Positions 31,279 to 39,116 of a DNA stretch of 39,370 bases are shown in pieces. Below the pieces are notes generated by a model that was not told the origin of the DNA, did no database searches, and saw only the letters and a list, made by a program, of their open reading frames with translations. The stretch spans positions 1 through 39,370 of the forward strand of contig NZ_BCQB01000028.1 of NCBI RefSeq assembly GCF_001544215.1, read 5' to 3'. This DNA comes from Enterococcus durans NBRC 100479 = LMG 10746 (GTDB taxonomy: Bacteria; Bacillota; Bacilli; Lactobacillales; Enterococcaceae). The position numbers were made by a program, and so were the translations under genes. The first letter of the stretch is position 1; every line of letters starts with the position of its first letter.

Positions 31279-31293
31279 AATTACGTACATAAT
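31279..31293 (-). promoter_or_regulatory. Activator-type motif for the YtcP-type permease gene
   Basis: Read on the minus strand this is ATTATGTACGTAATT, 14 of 15 identical to the site at 31428-31442 in the opposite orientation. It ends 12 nt before a -10-like TAAATT (31266-31261), mirroring the arrangement on the other side. Confidence 0.55.
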
Positions 31294-31385
31294 CATTTTT
31301 TTGGTAGTCTAAAAAGGGGAGAAAAAGAACAAATAAGAAAAAAAGCAAAGTATCATTAATTGTGAAAAGATTCATTAGTTGTAGC

Positions 31386-31413
31386 GTAAAACGCCTCTTT
31401 GAGAGCGTTTTAC
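31386..31413. promoter_or_regulatory. Inverted repeat in the divergent importer promoter
   Basis: GTAAAACGC (31386-31394) and GCGTTTTAC (31405-31413) are perfect inverted repeats 10 bp apart, upstream of the motif at 31428. On the minus strand it reads TGTAAAACGCTCTCA, a cre sequence with one extra A. It may be a variant CcpA site or a second regulator site. Confidence 0.45.
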
Positions 31414-31427
31414 ATACAGTGGAAATG

Positions 31428-31442
31428 ATTATATACGTAATT
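31428..31442 (+). promoter_or_regulatory. Activator-type motif for the LplB-DUF624-lipoprotein genes
   Basis: ATTATATACGTAATT covers the place of the -35 box for the -10 TATGAT at 31455-31460, and no good -35 is present. This is typical of activator-dependent promoters. The mirrored copy at 31279-31293 serves the divergent permease gene. Confidence 0.6.
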
Positions 31443-31499
31443 AAATGGATTCTTTATGATAATACCATAAGCTAAAAATCATAAAACAAGGAGGGGCTT

Positions 31500-32462
31500 A
31501 TGGAAAGTGTAAAAAAACCAGAAACGTTTCAATTGGCACTATCTAAACAAGAAGAAAAAATACGAAAGCGAAGAAAGACGATTGCAGGAATCAAAACAAA
31601 TAAACTTTTGTATTTGATGATTTTACCTGGAATACTGTACTTTGTGATCTTTAAGTATTTGCCGATGGGGGGGCTAGTCATTGCGTTTCAAGACTACCAA
31701 CCATACCTTGGTATTTTAGGTAGTCCATGGGTAGGGTTCAAACATTTTATTCGTTTATTTACAGAACCGACATTTTTTACTTTATTAAGAAACACGTTGA
31801 TTTTATTCGGACTGAATATTTTTGTTTTTTTCCCGATGCCGATTGTTCTATCTCTTCTATTAAATGAAGTGACAAACAAACGCTTGAAAAATGGGATTCA
31901 AACAATCATCTACATTCCTCATTTTATGTCTTGGGTAATCATCGTATCAATCACGTATGTTTTCTTAAATGTGGACGGCGGGGTATTGAATGAACTTTTT
32001 GCCAATGTAGGTTTGGGTAAAATCAGCTTTTTGACTTCGCCGGATTGGACAAGAACTGTTTATATCGGTCAAGTAATCTGGAAAGAGTTAGGATGGTCGA
32101 CAATCATTTATTTATCTGCCATCACAGCAGTCGATACACAATTATATGAAGCAGCTGAAATGGATGGAGCTGGACGTTTACGAAAGACATGGCAAGCCAT
32201 CAGACCGGTGATCATCACCTTATTGATTTTAAAAATCGGACAGACACTGGACTTAGGATTTGAACATATGTATCTATTGTTAAATTCATTAAATCGTAGC
32301 GTAGCAGAAATTTTTGACACGTATATCTATACCGCAGGATTAAAAAATGGACAGTTGAGTTTTAGTACGTCGATGGGCCTATTCAAAGGTGTAGTTGGCC
32401 TGTTCATGGTAGTGATTGCGAACAAGATTGCCAAGAAACTAGGAGAAGATGGTGTGTATTAA
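31500..32462 (+). CDS. Carbohydrate ABC importer permease (LplB/YteP type)
   Basis: The 320-residue LplB/YteP-type permease has a long cytoplasmic basic N-terminus (about 1-35) and six membrane helices. Hallmarks are LMILPGILYFVIFKYLPMGGLVIAFQDY, the EAA-like loop EAAEMDGAGRLRKTWQAIRPVI and the end NKIAKKLGEDGVY. With the YtcP-type permease and the lipoprotein it forms an importer of oligosaccharides. AGGAGG precedes ATG 31500. The DUF624 gene follows after about 20 nt, so they are cotranscribed. Confidence 0.92.
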   Translation: MESVKKPETFQLALSKQEEKIRKRRKTIAGIKTNKLLYLMILPGILYFVIFKYLPMGGLVIAFQDYQPYLGILGSPWVGFKHFIRLFTEPTFFTLLRNTLILFGLNIFVFFPMPIVLSLLLNEVTNKRLKNGIQTIIYIPHFMSWVIIVSITYVFLNVDGGVLNELFANVGLGKISFLTSPDWTRTVYIGQVIWKELGWSTIIYLSAITAVDTQLYEAAEMDGAGRLRKTWQAIRPVIITLLILKIGQTLDLGFEHMYLLLNSLNRSVAEIFDTYIYTAGLKNGQLSFSTSMGLFKGVVGLFMVVIANKIAKKLGEDGVY

Positions 32463-32483
32463 ACACAGGAAGGAGTGAAAGAC

Positions 32484-33119
32484 ATGCTGCAATCATTGGA
32501 TAAGATAAATGGTCGTTTGAACCGTTTATTGCAGTTAGTGTATTTGAATTTTTTATGGGGCGGTTTGGTCATTGCAGGCCTGGGGATTTTTACCTTGGGA
32601 CCAGCAACTTATGCAATGGTCGCAGTGATTCGTCAATTATTACGCTCTAAAGAATCATTTCCAGTAACACGAACCTATTTCAACTATTTTAAAGAAGGTT
32701 ATCGCGAAGCATTGATAATGAGCTGGATCTATTGCATCATCGGCGGGATATTGTTTGTTGATCTGCTATTTGTACAGAATTGGTATTTGCGGATTGCACT
32801 ATTTGTCATTGTATTTTTTTACTTGCTTTCGGCAATCTACATCTATCCAATCATGGCTCATTATGAATGGAAAGGGTACTTTTTCAAAATGAAAATGGCA
32901 TTTTTGTTCGGCTTTTCCCACTTGCACTATTCACTTGTTCTAATGGTAGTTGTAGGAAGTGTTTATTTGCTCCTGATACAAGCAATACCGGGTGTTTTAA
33001 CTTTTATTGGTGGTAGCTTCTTCTTTTTCGCGATTACTTGGACAGCCAACCAAATATTTTATCGTCTGGAATTGAAGAACTCATATATAGAAAAAACAGA
33101 AAATGACAAAAAATACTAA
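32484..33119 (+). CDS. DUF624 (YesL-like) membrane protein
   Basis: The 211-residue protein with four or five membrane segments and the DUF624 beginning (LNRLLQLVYLNFLWGGLVIAGLGIFTLGPATYAMVAVIRQ). DUF624 members such as B. subtilis YesL are encoded almost always with LplB/YtcP-type importers and AraC-type sensors. Their role is not established; an assembly or regulatory partner of the importer is the common guess. ATG 32484 is chosen since AGGAAGGAG (32467-32475) has correct spacing to it; an upstream GTG at 32475 touches that site. The lipoprotein gene follows after 21 nt. Confidence 0.88.
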   Translation: MLQSLDKINGRLNRLLQLVYLNFLWGGLVIAGLGIFTLGPATYAMVAVIRQLLRSKESFPVTRTYFNYFKEGYREALIMSWIYCIIGGILFVDLLFVQNWYLRIALFVIVFFYLLSAIYIYPIMAHYEWKGYFFKMKMAFLFGFSHLHYSLVLMVVVGSVYLLLIQAIPGVLTFIGGSFFFFAITWTANQIFYRLELKNSYIEKTENDKKY

Positions 33120-33140
33120 CAATAGTGAAGGAGAAAATTT

Positions 33141-34649
33141 ATGAAAAAAGCAACGCTCGTAAAATTAGGTCTTAGTTTCGCCGGGATACTCGCATTAGCA
33201 GCATGTGGTAGTAGCTCAACAAAAAGTGCATCAGAAACAGAAGATGGGAAAACGAAAGTCACTTGGTTGAATGTACTGCACACAGCTTCTCCACCAACTG
33301 ATAAAATCGTTGATCTGATCGAAGAAAAAACAGATACAGAAATTACGTTCAACTGGATACCTGATGCTTCGAAAGAGGAACGCCTAACTACAGCTTTAGC
33401 TTCAAATGAACTGGGTGATATCGTTACATTGCAAATCGCTATGCTGAAGAATTCCTCTGTACGTAACGCACTAAAATCAGGCGTTTTCTGGGATGTTTCT
33501 GATTATATTTCTGATTATAAAAATTTAAGTAAAATATCTGAAGACCGAGTAAATGCTGCCAGCATCGATGGAGCTTTGTATGGTGTACCTTTACAAAAAG
33601 ATTATGCACGTGCTGGTTTAGTTATCCGTAAAGACTGGTTAGATAATTTGGGATTAGACGTTCCGACAACGACAGAAGAATTATATGAAGTAGCGAAACA
33701 ATTTACAGAAAACGACCCAGATGGTAACGGTGTTGCTGATACTGTAGGATTTGGGGATCGTGCACCAAGCGATATCCGTTATACTAGCTTCAAATTATTC
33801 ACTTCTTATTTTGGAGCGCCTAATGGTTGGGCAGTTGATGATAAAGGGAAATTCACACCAGAATTTGATACAGAAGAGTATATGAAAGCAATGAACTATT
33901 CAAGAGATCTGTATAAAAACGGCTATCTTTCTCAAGATTTCGCTGTAACGCAAAAGACAGATCAACAAGAGCAATTTGCACAAGGTAAAACAGGGATTTA
34001 CACTGGGATGATCGACATCAAAAACTTGAAGAAAATGGGTCAAGGCATTCAAGAAGGAATGGAATTAGTACCAGTAAATAAAATCTCTGATGGCAAAGAT
34101 GGCGAGTATCACGTATGGTCCGAAGGAAATGGTGTAGGCGGATTGTTGGCATTTCCTAAATCTTCTGTAAAAGATGAAGCACATCTGAAAAAATTATTGA
34201 AATTCGTAGATGATCTATTGGAAGAAGATGTGTACAAGTTGATGACTGGTGGGATCGAAGGAACGCATTATGAACTTCAAGATGATGGCGCGATCAATTT
34301 TATCGACATGGATCTATGGCAACAAGATGTGCAACCGTTATCAAGTTCAAGACCAAGTGAAATCACATTCTCATTCAAAGATGCTGATCCTGAAAAAGAG
34401 TTATCGAATCAGTTAGTTGAAGAAAATACAAAATTTGCTGTTCTTGATCCAACAGTACCTTTAGATTCAGAAAAAAATAATGAAGTTGGTTCAGAAATCC
34501 AAAAAATCGTAGTCGATGCCACTGTGCAATATATCATGGGTCAAACCGATGAAGCTGGGTTCAAAAAAGCCGTAGCTGATTGGAAAGCACAAGGTGGAGA
34601 TCAAATTACGAAAGAATATGAAGCCGCATACAAAGCAGCGCAAAAGTAA
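33141..34649 (+). CDS. Extracellular solute-binding lipoprotein of the oligosaccharide importer (LipO/YtcQ type)
   Basis: The 502-residue lipoprotein has a type II signal peptide with lipobox L-A-A-C at C22, then a serine-rich linker. The binding domain includes KVTWLNVLHTASPPTDKI, GDIVTLQIAML, YGVPLQKDYARAGLVIRKDWLDNLGL, NDPDGNGVADTVGFG (a calcium-like DxDxNxxxD loop) and FAQGKTGIYTGMID. This is the YtcQ/LipO family that delivers large oligosaccharides to LplB/YtcP permeases. It is the only clearly exported sugar-handling protein in the pectin island, so the cell takes up fragments made elsewhere. GGAG precedes ATG 33141. Confidence 0.93.
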   Translation: MKKATLVKLGLSFAGILALAACGSSSTKSASETEDGKTKVTWLNVLHTASPPTDKIVDLIEEKTDTEITFNWIPDASKEERLTTALASNELGDIVTLQIAMLKNSSVRNALKSGVFWDVSDYISDYKNLSKISEDRVNAASIDGALYGVPLQKDYARAGLVIRKDWLDNLGLDVPTTTEELYEVAKQFTENDPDGNGVADTVGFGDRAPSDIRYTSFKLFTSYFGAPNGWAVDDKGKFTPEFDTEEYMKAMNYSRDLYKNGYLSQDFAVTQKTDQQEQFAQGKTGIYTGMIDIKNLKKMGQGIQEGMELVPVNKISDGKDGEYHVWSEGNGVGGLLAFPKSSVKDEAHLKKLLKFVDDLLEEDVYKLMTGGIEGTHYELQDDGAINFIDMDLWQQDVQPLSSSRPSEITFSFKDADPEKELSNQLVEENTKFAVLDPTVPLDSEKNNEVGSEIQKIVVDATVQYIMGQTDEAGFKKAVADWKAQGGDQITKEYEAAYKAAQK

Positions 34650-34693
34650 GACTAGGATAGAAACAATATGAAAAATTCTTAATTGCGTTGAAT

Positions 34694-34863
34694 GAGCGTG
34701 AGGCAAAAGTAAGAAACACTTTTGTCTCACGCTCTAAATACGAATAAATGGCAGAAATAGAAACAGCTCCTTGGAAAATAAGCCGAAGTTCAGAAGAATT
34801 TGCATAGTAATCTTTCTGAATATCTTCTTATTTAACGGAGTCAAATCCTTCTTTTCTAGTCTC
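34694..34863 (+). repeat. EFAR-like palindromic repeat, 170 bp, diverged (copy 4)
   Basis: It has the same length as copies 1 and 2 but many substitutions, which are often compensatory. The first stem is GAGGCAAAAGT/ACTTTTGTCTC, extended to the GAGCGTG/CACGCTC ends. The second stem has TTCAG/CTGAA where copy 1 has TTCAC/GTGAA. The right end (TCTAGTCTC) is the most eroded part. It lies between the lipoprotein gene and GH105. Confidence 0.8.
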
Positions 34864-34899
34864 TAGTTTTTTTAATTGAACGATAAAGGAGAAAAAATA

Positions 34900-36003
34900 G
34901 TGGAAAAATTGTCACAAAAATTAGCGCAAAGTATCATGGAACGAACACCTCGTTTATATGAAGAAAAATGGTACAAAGGGAAATGGTCGTATGACTATGG
35001 TGTTGTCTTAAAAGGATTTCAATTATTATGGAAGAAAAAAAACGAACAGAAATATTTTGATTTCATCAAAACAAATATCGATTATTTTGTTCAAGAGGAT
35101 GGATCTATTCGTGGCTATAGCGTGAAAGAATTCAATATCGATCATGTGAACACAGGAAAATTGTTCTTTCTACTTTATCAAGAAACTGGTGAAGTGAAGT
35201 ACAAAAAAGCTGCGGAGTTATTGATGCAACAGTTGGACAATCATCCACGGACATCGGAAGGTGCGTTTTGGCACAAAGAAATCTATCCGTACCAAATCTG
35301 GTTAGATGGATTGTACATGGGGGCCCCTTTTTATGCAGAATTCATCCATCAGTTTGCGGAAGAGAAAGAGTATCAAGATGTATTACAACAATTTGAAATC
35401 AGCTATAAGCATTTATTCGATGCTAAGACGAAGTTGTTGATCCATGCATGGGATGAGAAAAAAGTCCAACCCTGGGCAGACCCAGAGACAGGTTTGTCAC
35501 ACCATTTTTGGAGTCGATCAATTGGTTGGTACTTGATGGCAGCTGCAGATACGTATGAACTTTTATATGAAGAAATCGATTGTTCATTACTGAAAGAGAT
35601 CTTAGTTACAACGCTACAAGCATTATTACCTTATCAAGAAACGAATAGTGGAACGTGGTATCAAGTAACGACTGAAACCCAGCGTAAAGGAAATTATTTG
35701 GAGGCATCAGGAAGTAGCATGTTCGTCTATGCAATGGCGAAAGCAGTCCGTCTAGGCATTTTAAAGAAAGAAGAATGGTACGACCAAATCAAGAAATCAC
35801 ATCAAGGGTTACTTGATGAGTTTGTATTAGAAACAAAAGAAGGGTGGCTTAACCTAAATAAGAATTGCCAAGTCGCTGGTCTTGGAGGTGCTGATCAAAG
35901 AGATGGTTCTTATGCTTACTACATCAGTGAACCAATTATTTGTAATGATCAGAAAGGTGTCGGTGCTTTTCTACAAGCATTGATTGAAGTGGAGGAATTG
36001 TAA
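34900..36003 (+). CDS. GH105 unsaturated rhamnogalacturonyl/galacturonyl hydrolase
   Basis: The 367-residue (alpha/alpha)6 protein shows GH105 features: WSYDYGVVLKGF, IDHVNTGKLFFLLY, the catalytic acid in YQIWLDGLYMGAPFYAEF (D136), SHHFWSRSIGWYLMAAADTY and the end GSYAYYISEPIICNDQKGVGAF. YteR/YesR relatives remove the 4,5-unsaturated uronate from the end of pectin-lyase products by hydrating the double bond. GTG 34900 is chosen with AAAGGAG 8 nt upstream; an upstream in-frame TTG (34876) precedes that site. There is no signal peptide. The stop overlaps the GH28 start (TAATG). It suggests that lyase products reach this cell although no lyase is encoded in the window. Confidence 0.93.
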   Translation: MEKLSQKLAQSIMERTPRLYEEKWYKGKWSYDYGVVLKGFQLLWKKKNEQKYFDFIKTNIDYFVQEDGSIRGYSVKEFNIDHVNTGKLFFLLYQETGEVKYKKAAELLMQQLDNHPRTSEGAFWHKEIYPYQIWLDGLYMGAPFYAEFIHQFAEEKEYQDVLQQFEISYKHLFDAKTKLLIHAWDEKKVQPWADPETGLSHHFWSRSIGWYLMAAADTYELLYEEIDCSLLKEILVTTLQALLPYQETNSGTWYQVTTETQRKGNYLEASGSSMFVYAMAKAVRLGILKKEEWYDQIKKSHQGLLDEFVLETKEGWLNLNKNCQVAGLGGADQRDGSYAYYISEPIICNDQKGVGAFLQALIEVEEL

Positions 36004-37340
36004 TGTATGACATTCTAGAATTTGGGGCATCTACAGAAAAAATGAATACCGAAGCCATTCAACAGGCAATTGATCAAGCAAATAAAAATGGCGGCGGTTG
36101 TGTGTTCATACCGACAGGCGAATTTTTAACTGGGGCATTATTTTTGAAAAGTAACGTCGAATTGCACTTGTCAGCTGGAGCCGTACTGAAATTTTCAGAC
36201 GATCCGAATGATTACCCAGTTGTTTCCTCTCGGTGGGAAGGGGTGCATCAAAAAGTTTATGCTTCTTGTATTTACGCTGAAGGACAAACGAATATTTCGG
36301 TAACCGGATTTGGGAAATTAGATGGTAATGGAAAGAAGTGGTGGGATACTTTTAGAAATGATCGACAGAATTTGGCATATCCTCGTCCTAAGTTGATTAG
36401 TTTCCACCATTGTCAACGCATTACTGTTAAAGATATCCAACTGATCAATTCCCCTAGTTGGACAATCAATCCAATTTTATGTGAGAATCTTACCTTTGAC
36501 AATCTGACTATTTTGAATCCAGCTGATTCTCCAAATACAGATGGAATTGATCCAGAATCTTGTAAGAACATCCGGATCAGTAATTGCCATATCGATGTGG
36601 GAGATGATTGTATCGCTATCAAATCTGGCACGGAAGACACTAGTGAAAAAGTTGCTTGTGAAAATATCACGATTGTCAATTGTACGATGGTCCATGGTCA
36701 TGGTGCAGTGGTATTAGGGAGTGAAATGAGTGGAGATATTCGAAACGTAGTCATCTCGAATTGCGTATTTCAAGAAACAGACCGAGGAATCCGATTGAAA
36801 TCGAGACGTGGTCGTGGTGGTATCGTGGAAGATGTGCGTATCAATAATATTGTCATGGACCAAGTGATGTGTCCGTTCATCTTGAATCTGTATTACTTCT
36901 GTGGGCCTCGCGGTAAGGAACCATATGTTTGGGAAAAAACACTTTATCCAATTGATGAACGTACGCCGAAGTTTCGCAGAATCCATTTTTCCGATATTAC
37001 AGCCAGAAATGTTCATGCATCAGCAGGATTTATTTATGGATTGGCAGAGCAGTTTATTCAAGAAATCACCTTTGACCGCATTGCTATTTCAATGGCAGAA
37101 GAGGCGATTTCGGGAGTGCCAGCAATGATGACCGGGTTAAGTGAGATGAGTAAACAAGGATTTTACCTAGGATTTGCGAAACAAGTGACGTTCAACCAGA
37201 TTTCTATAGAAAATCACGATGGGCCGGCTTTTGTGTTAGAAAATACGGAACAAATAGAATTTTCTGGATTGCATTCTACACAATCAGACGATCCGGAAGA
37301 ATTGATCGTGAAAAAGCAGTTTTCTTATGAAACTAATTGA
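36003..37340 (+). CDS. GH28 polygalacturonase, intracellular (exo-acting likely)
   Basis: The 445-residue parallel beta-helix GH28 protein has all catalytic motifs: NTDG (D180), GDDC (D201, D202), the histidine segment GHGAVVLGSE (following H231) and RGIRLKS (R264, K266). It hydrolyses alpha-1,4-galacturonan, yielding galacturonate for the uxa pathway. There is no signal peptide: the chain starts directly with YDILEFGAS, as in cytoplasmic exo-polygalacturonases that digest imported oligogalacturonides. The start overlaps the GH105 stop by one base, and the downstream esterase starts inside its end, so GH105-GH28-esterase-pectinesterase are one operon. Confidence 0.94.
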   Translation: MYDILEFGASTEKMNTEAIQQAIDQANKNGGGCVFIPTGEFLTGALFLKSNVELHLSAGAVLKFSDDPNDYPVVSSRWEGVHQKVYASCIYAEGQTNISVTGFGKLDGNGKKWWDTFRNDRQNLAYPRPKLISFHHCQRITVKDIQLINSPSWTINPILCENLTFDNLTILNPADSPNTDGIDPESCKNIRISNCHIDVGDDCIAIKSGTEDTSEKVACENITIVNCTMVHGHGAVVLGSEMSGDIRNVVISNCVFQETDRGIRLKSRRGRGGIVEDVRINNIVMDQVMCPFILNLYYFCGPRGKEPYVWEKTLYPIDERTPKFRRIHFSDITARNVHASAGFIYGLAEQFIQEITFDRIAISMAEEAISGVPAMMTGLSEMSKQGFYLGFAKQVTFNQISIENHDGPAFVLENTEQIEFSGLHSTQSDDPEELIVKKQFSYETN

Positions 37341-38205
37341 GTTATTAGGTACATCTTCTTTCCGAAAAAAACCGCAAGGAAAAAAATTGACTCGTCGGAA
37401 GCAAGATGGGTATGTAGTTGAATGTTATCAACTAGAATTGAATGAATTGGAAACGGTACCTGCGATTTTTGCATTTCCAGATAAATCGGGGCCGTTTCCA
37501 ACGGTGATCTACCTTCATTCACACGGCGGTGATTTTACTAAAGGTAAAAGCGAATTGCTGTATGGTGAAAAATACCTTGCAGCCCCTTCCTTTGCAAAGG
37601 AATTAACAGACATGGGGTACGCCGTTTGGGCAATTGATGCTTGGGGATTTGAAGAACGTGGAGGAATTTCAGAAAGTGAATTATATAAGCGTTTTTTGTT
37701 AACTGGTAAAACACTATGGGGAATGAGGATCTTTGATGTCATCAGTTTGATCAACTATTTAGCGACAAGAGAGGATGTTGATATAAATAGATTAGCGACC
37801 ATCGGGATGTCTATGGGAGGTTTAATGAGCTGGTGGACGAGTGCGTTAGATGACAGAGTGAAGGTGTGCATTGATCTAGCGGCACAAGTGGATATCGAAA
37901 CGTTACTTGAACATCGTCGACTTGATCATCATGGCTTTTATTATTAAGTACCTAATTTACTAACAGAATATTCAACTTTAGAAATACAAGAGCAGATTGC
38001 ACCAAGACATAGGCTGAGTCTAGTGGGGAAAAACGATACGATGTGCTTAGATGAAGGTGTTGTAAAATTACGACAAGGATTGAATGAAAAATACGAACGA
38101 CTTGGTTATCCTGAAAGATTCGTTTCCCAATCAGTTACTGGTGGTCACATGGAAACCCAGGAAATGAGAAAAATATGGAAAGATTTTCTAAAGGAGCGGT
38201 TGTAG
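37327..38205 (+). pseudogene. Alpha/beta-hydrolase esterase interrupted by an in-frame stop
   Basis: One reading frame of 292 codons is split by a single TAA at 37945-37947 (codon 207). The first part has the oxyanion motif HSHGG and the nucleophile elbow GMSMGG (S162). The part after the stop continues in the same frame, with no frameshift, as VPNLL...RLSLVGKND (D237) and TGGHMET (H274), completing the Ser-Asp-His triad. It belongs to the dienelactone-hydrolase/acetyl-esterase-like group. The expected residue at the stop is probably tyrosine (TAT or TAC), a one-base change. The 206-residue product lacks Asp and His and should be inactive unless the codon is read through. The gene begins within the last codons of GH28 and ends just before the pectinesterase gene; the intact enzyme would have removed ester groups from pectic oligosaccharides. 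Confidence 0.88.
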
Positions 38206-38206
38206 T

Positions 38207-39115
38207 ATGAAAATTGAAAAATGGGTCAGCAAGAAAAGTGAGAAACATCCCGCGGCTTTTTCAACGATTCAAGAAGGAGTCGCCTATATGGCGAAACAGC
38301 CAAACGAAATTAAGAAAGTTTTGTATATCGAAGAAGGAGTGTATCTGGAAAACGTTGCGTGTCGCTTAGCTAATTTTACTATGAGTGGTCATGGAAATGT
38401 TGAGATACGAGGAAATCATTACGCTAAGCAGAAATTATCTGATGACTCTGAACGGGGAACTTTTCGGACAAGTACTGTTTTAATAGAAGGAGGCAGCATC
38501 ACTTTAGAGAACTTAACCATTTCAAACACGGCTGGTCCTGGCGAAAAGGTGGGGCAAGCAGTGGCGCTATTCAATATGGGGCATCAAACAGTGGTTAAAA
38601 ATTGTCGTTTGAGTGGCTACCAGGATACACTTTGCACTGGCCCATTACCTCTGCTTCAAAAAGATGGTACTCCTTTCGTTACACCGGCAGATGACGTGCA
38701 TCGTTTTTGTAGACAATTATACGAAGATTGTTGGATCGAAGGGACGATCGATTTCATTTTCGGTGGAGCACAAGCTGACTTTATTCATTGTACGATCCAT
38801 AGCCGTCAGAGTAACAATGTTGGGTATATTACAGCCGCCTCCACTCCTCAAGATCAAGAAAACGGCTATCACTTTAAAAATTGCGTAGTAACAGCAGATG
38901 AAAATACAGCGCCGGTTTATCTAGGCCGTCCATGGCGCCCCTTTGCTAAGGTCGTTTTTGAAAGTTGTAAGATGGCGAACCATATCCATCCAGCAGGTTG
39001 GGACAATTGGCAAAATAAAGAGAATGAAAAGAGTGCTTACTTTTTTGAACGGAACAATTGGTATCCAGGAACGGTAATAAGACCATCTTGGATACACTTT
39101 GAAAGGAGGGAATAG
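38207..39115 (+). CDS. Pectin methylesterase (CE8), cytoplasmic
   Basis: The 302-residue protein has the CE8 beta-helix motifs: GQAVAL (Q117), GYQDTL (Q139, D140), GTIDFIFGGA (nucleophile D182) and LGRPWRPF (R241, W243). It demethylates galacturonate methyl esters, needed before GH28 can act. The absence of a signal peptide is notable because most CE8 enzymes are secreted; here it should work on imported methylated oligogalacturonides. AAGGAG lies 14 nt before ATG 38207 inside the end of the esterase frame. A DUF4064 gene follows immediately. Confidence 0.94.
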   Translation: MKIEKWVSKKSEKHPAAFSTIQEGVAYMAKQPNEIKKVLYIEEGVYLENVACRLANFTMSGHGNVEIRGNHYAKQKLSDDSERGTFRTSTVLIEGGSITLENLTISNTAGPGEKVGQAVALFNMGHQTVVKNCRLSGYQDTLCTGPLPLLQKDGTPFVTPADDVHRFCRQLYEDCWIEGTIDFIFGGAQADFIHCTIHSRQSNNVGYITAASTPQDQENGYHFKNCVVTADENTAPVYLGRPWRPFAKVVFESCKMANHIHPAGWDNWQNKENEKSAYFFERNNWYPGTVIRPSWIHFERRE

Positions 39116-39116
39116 G

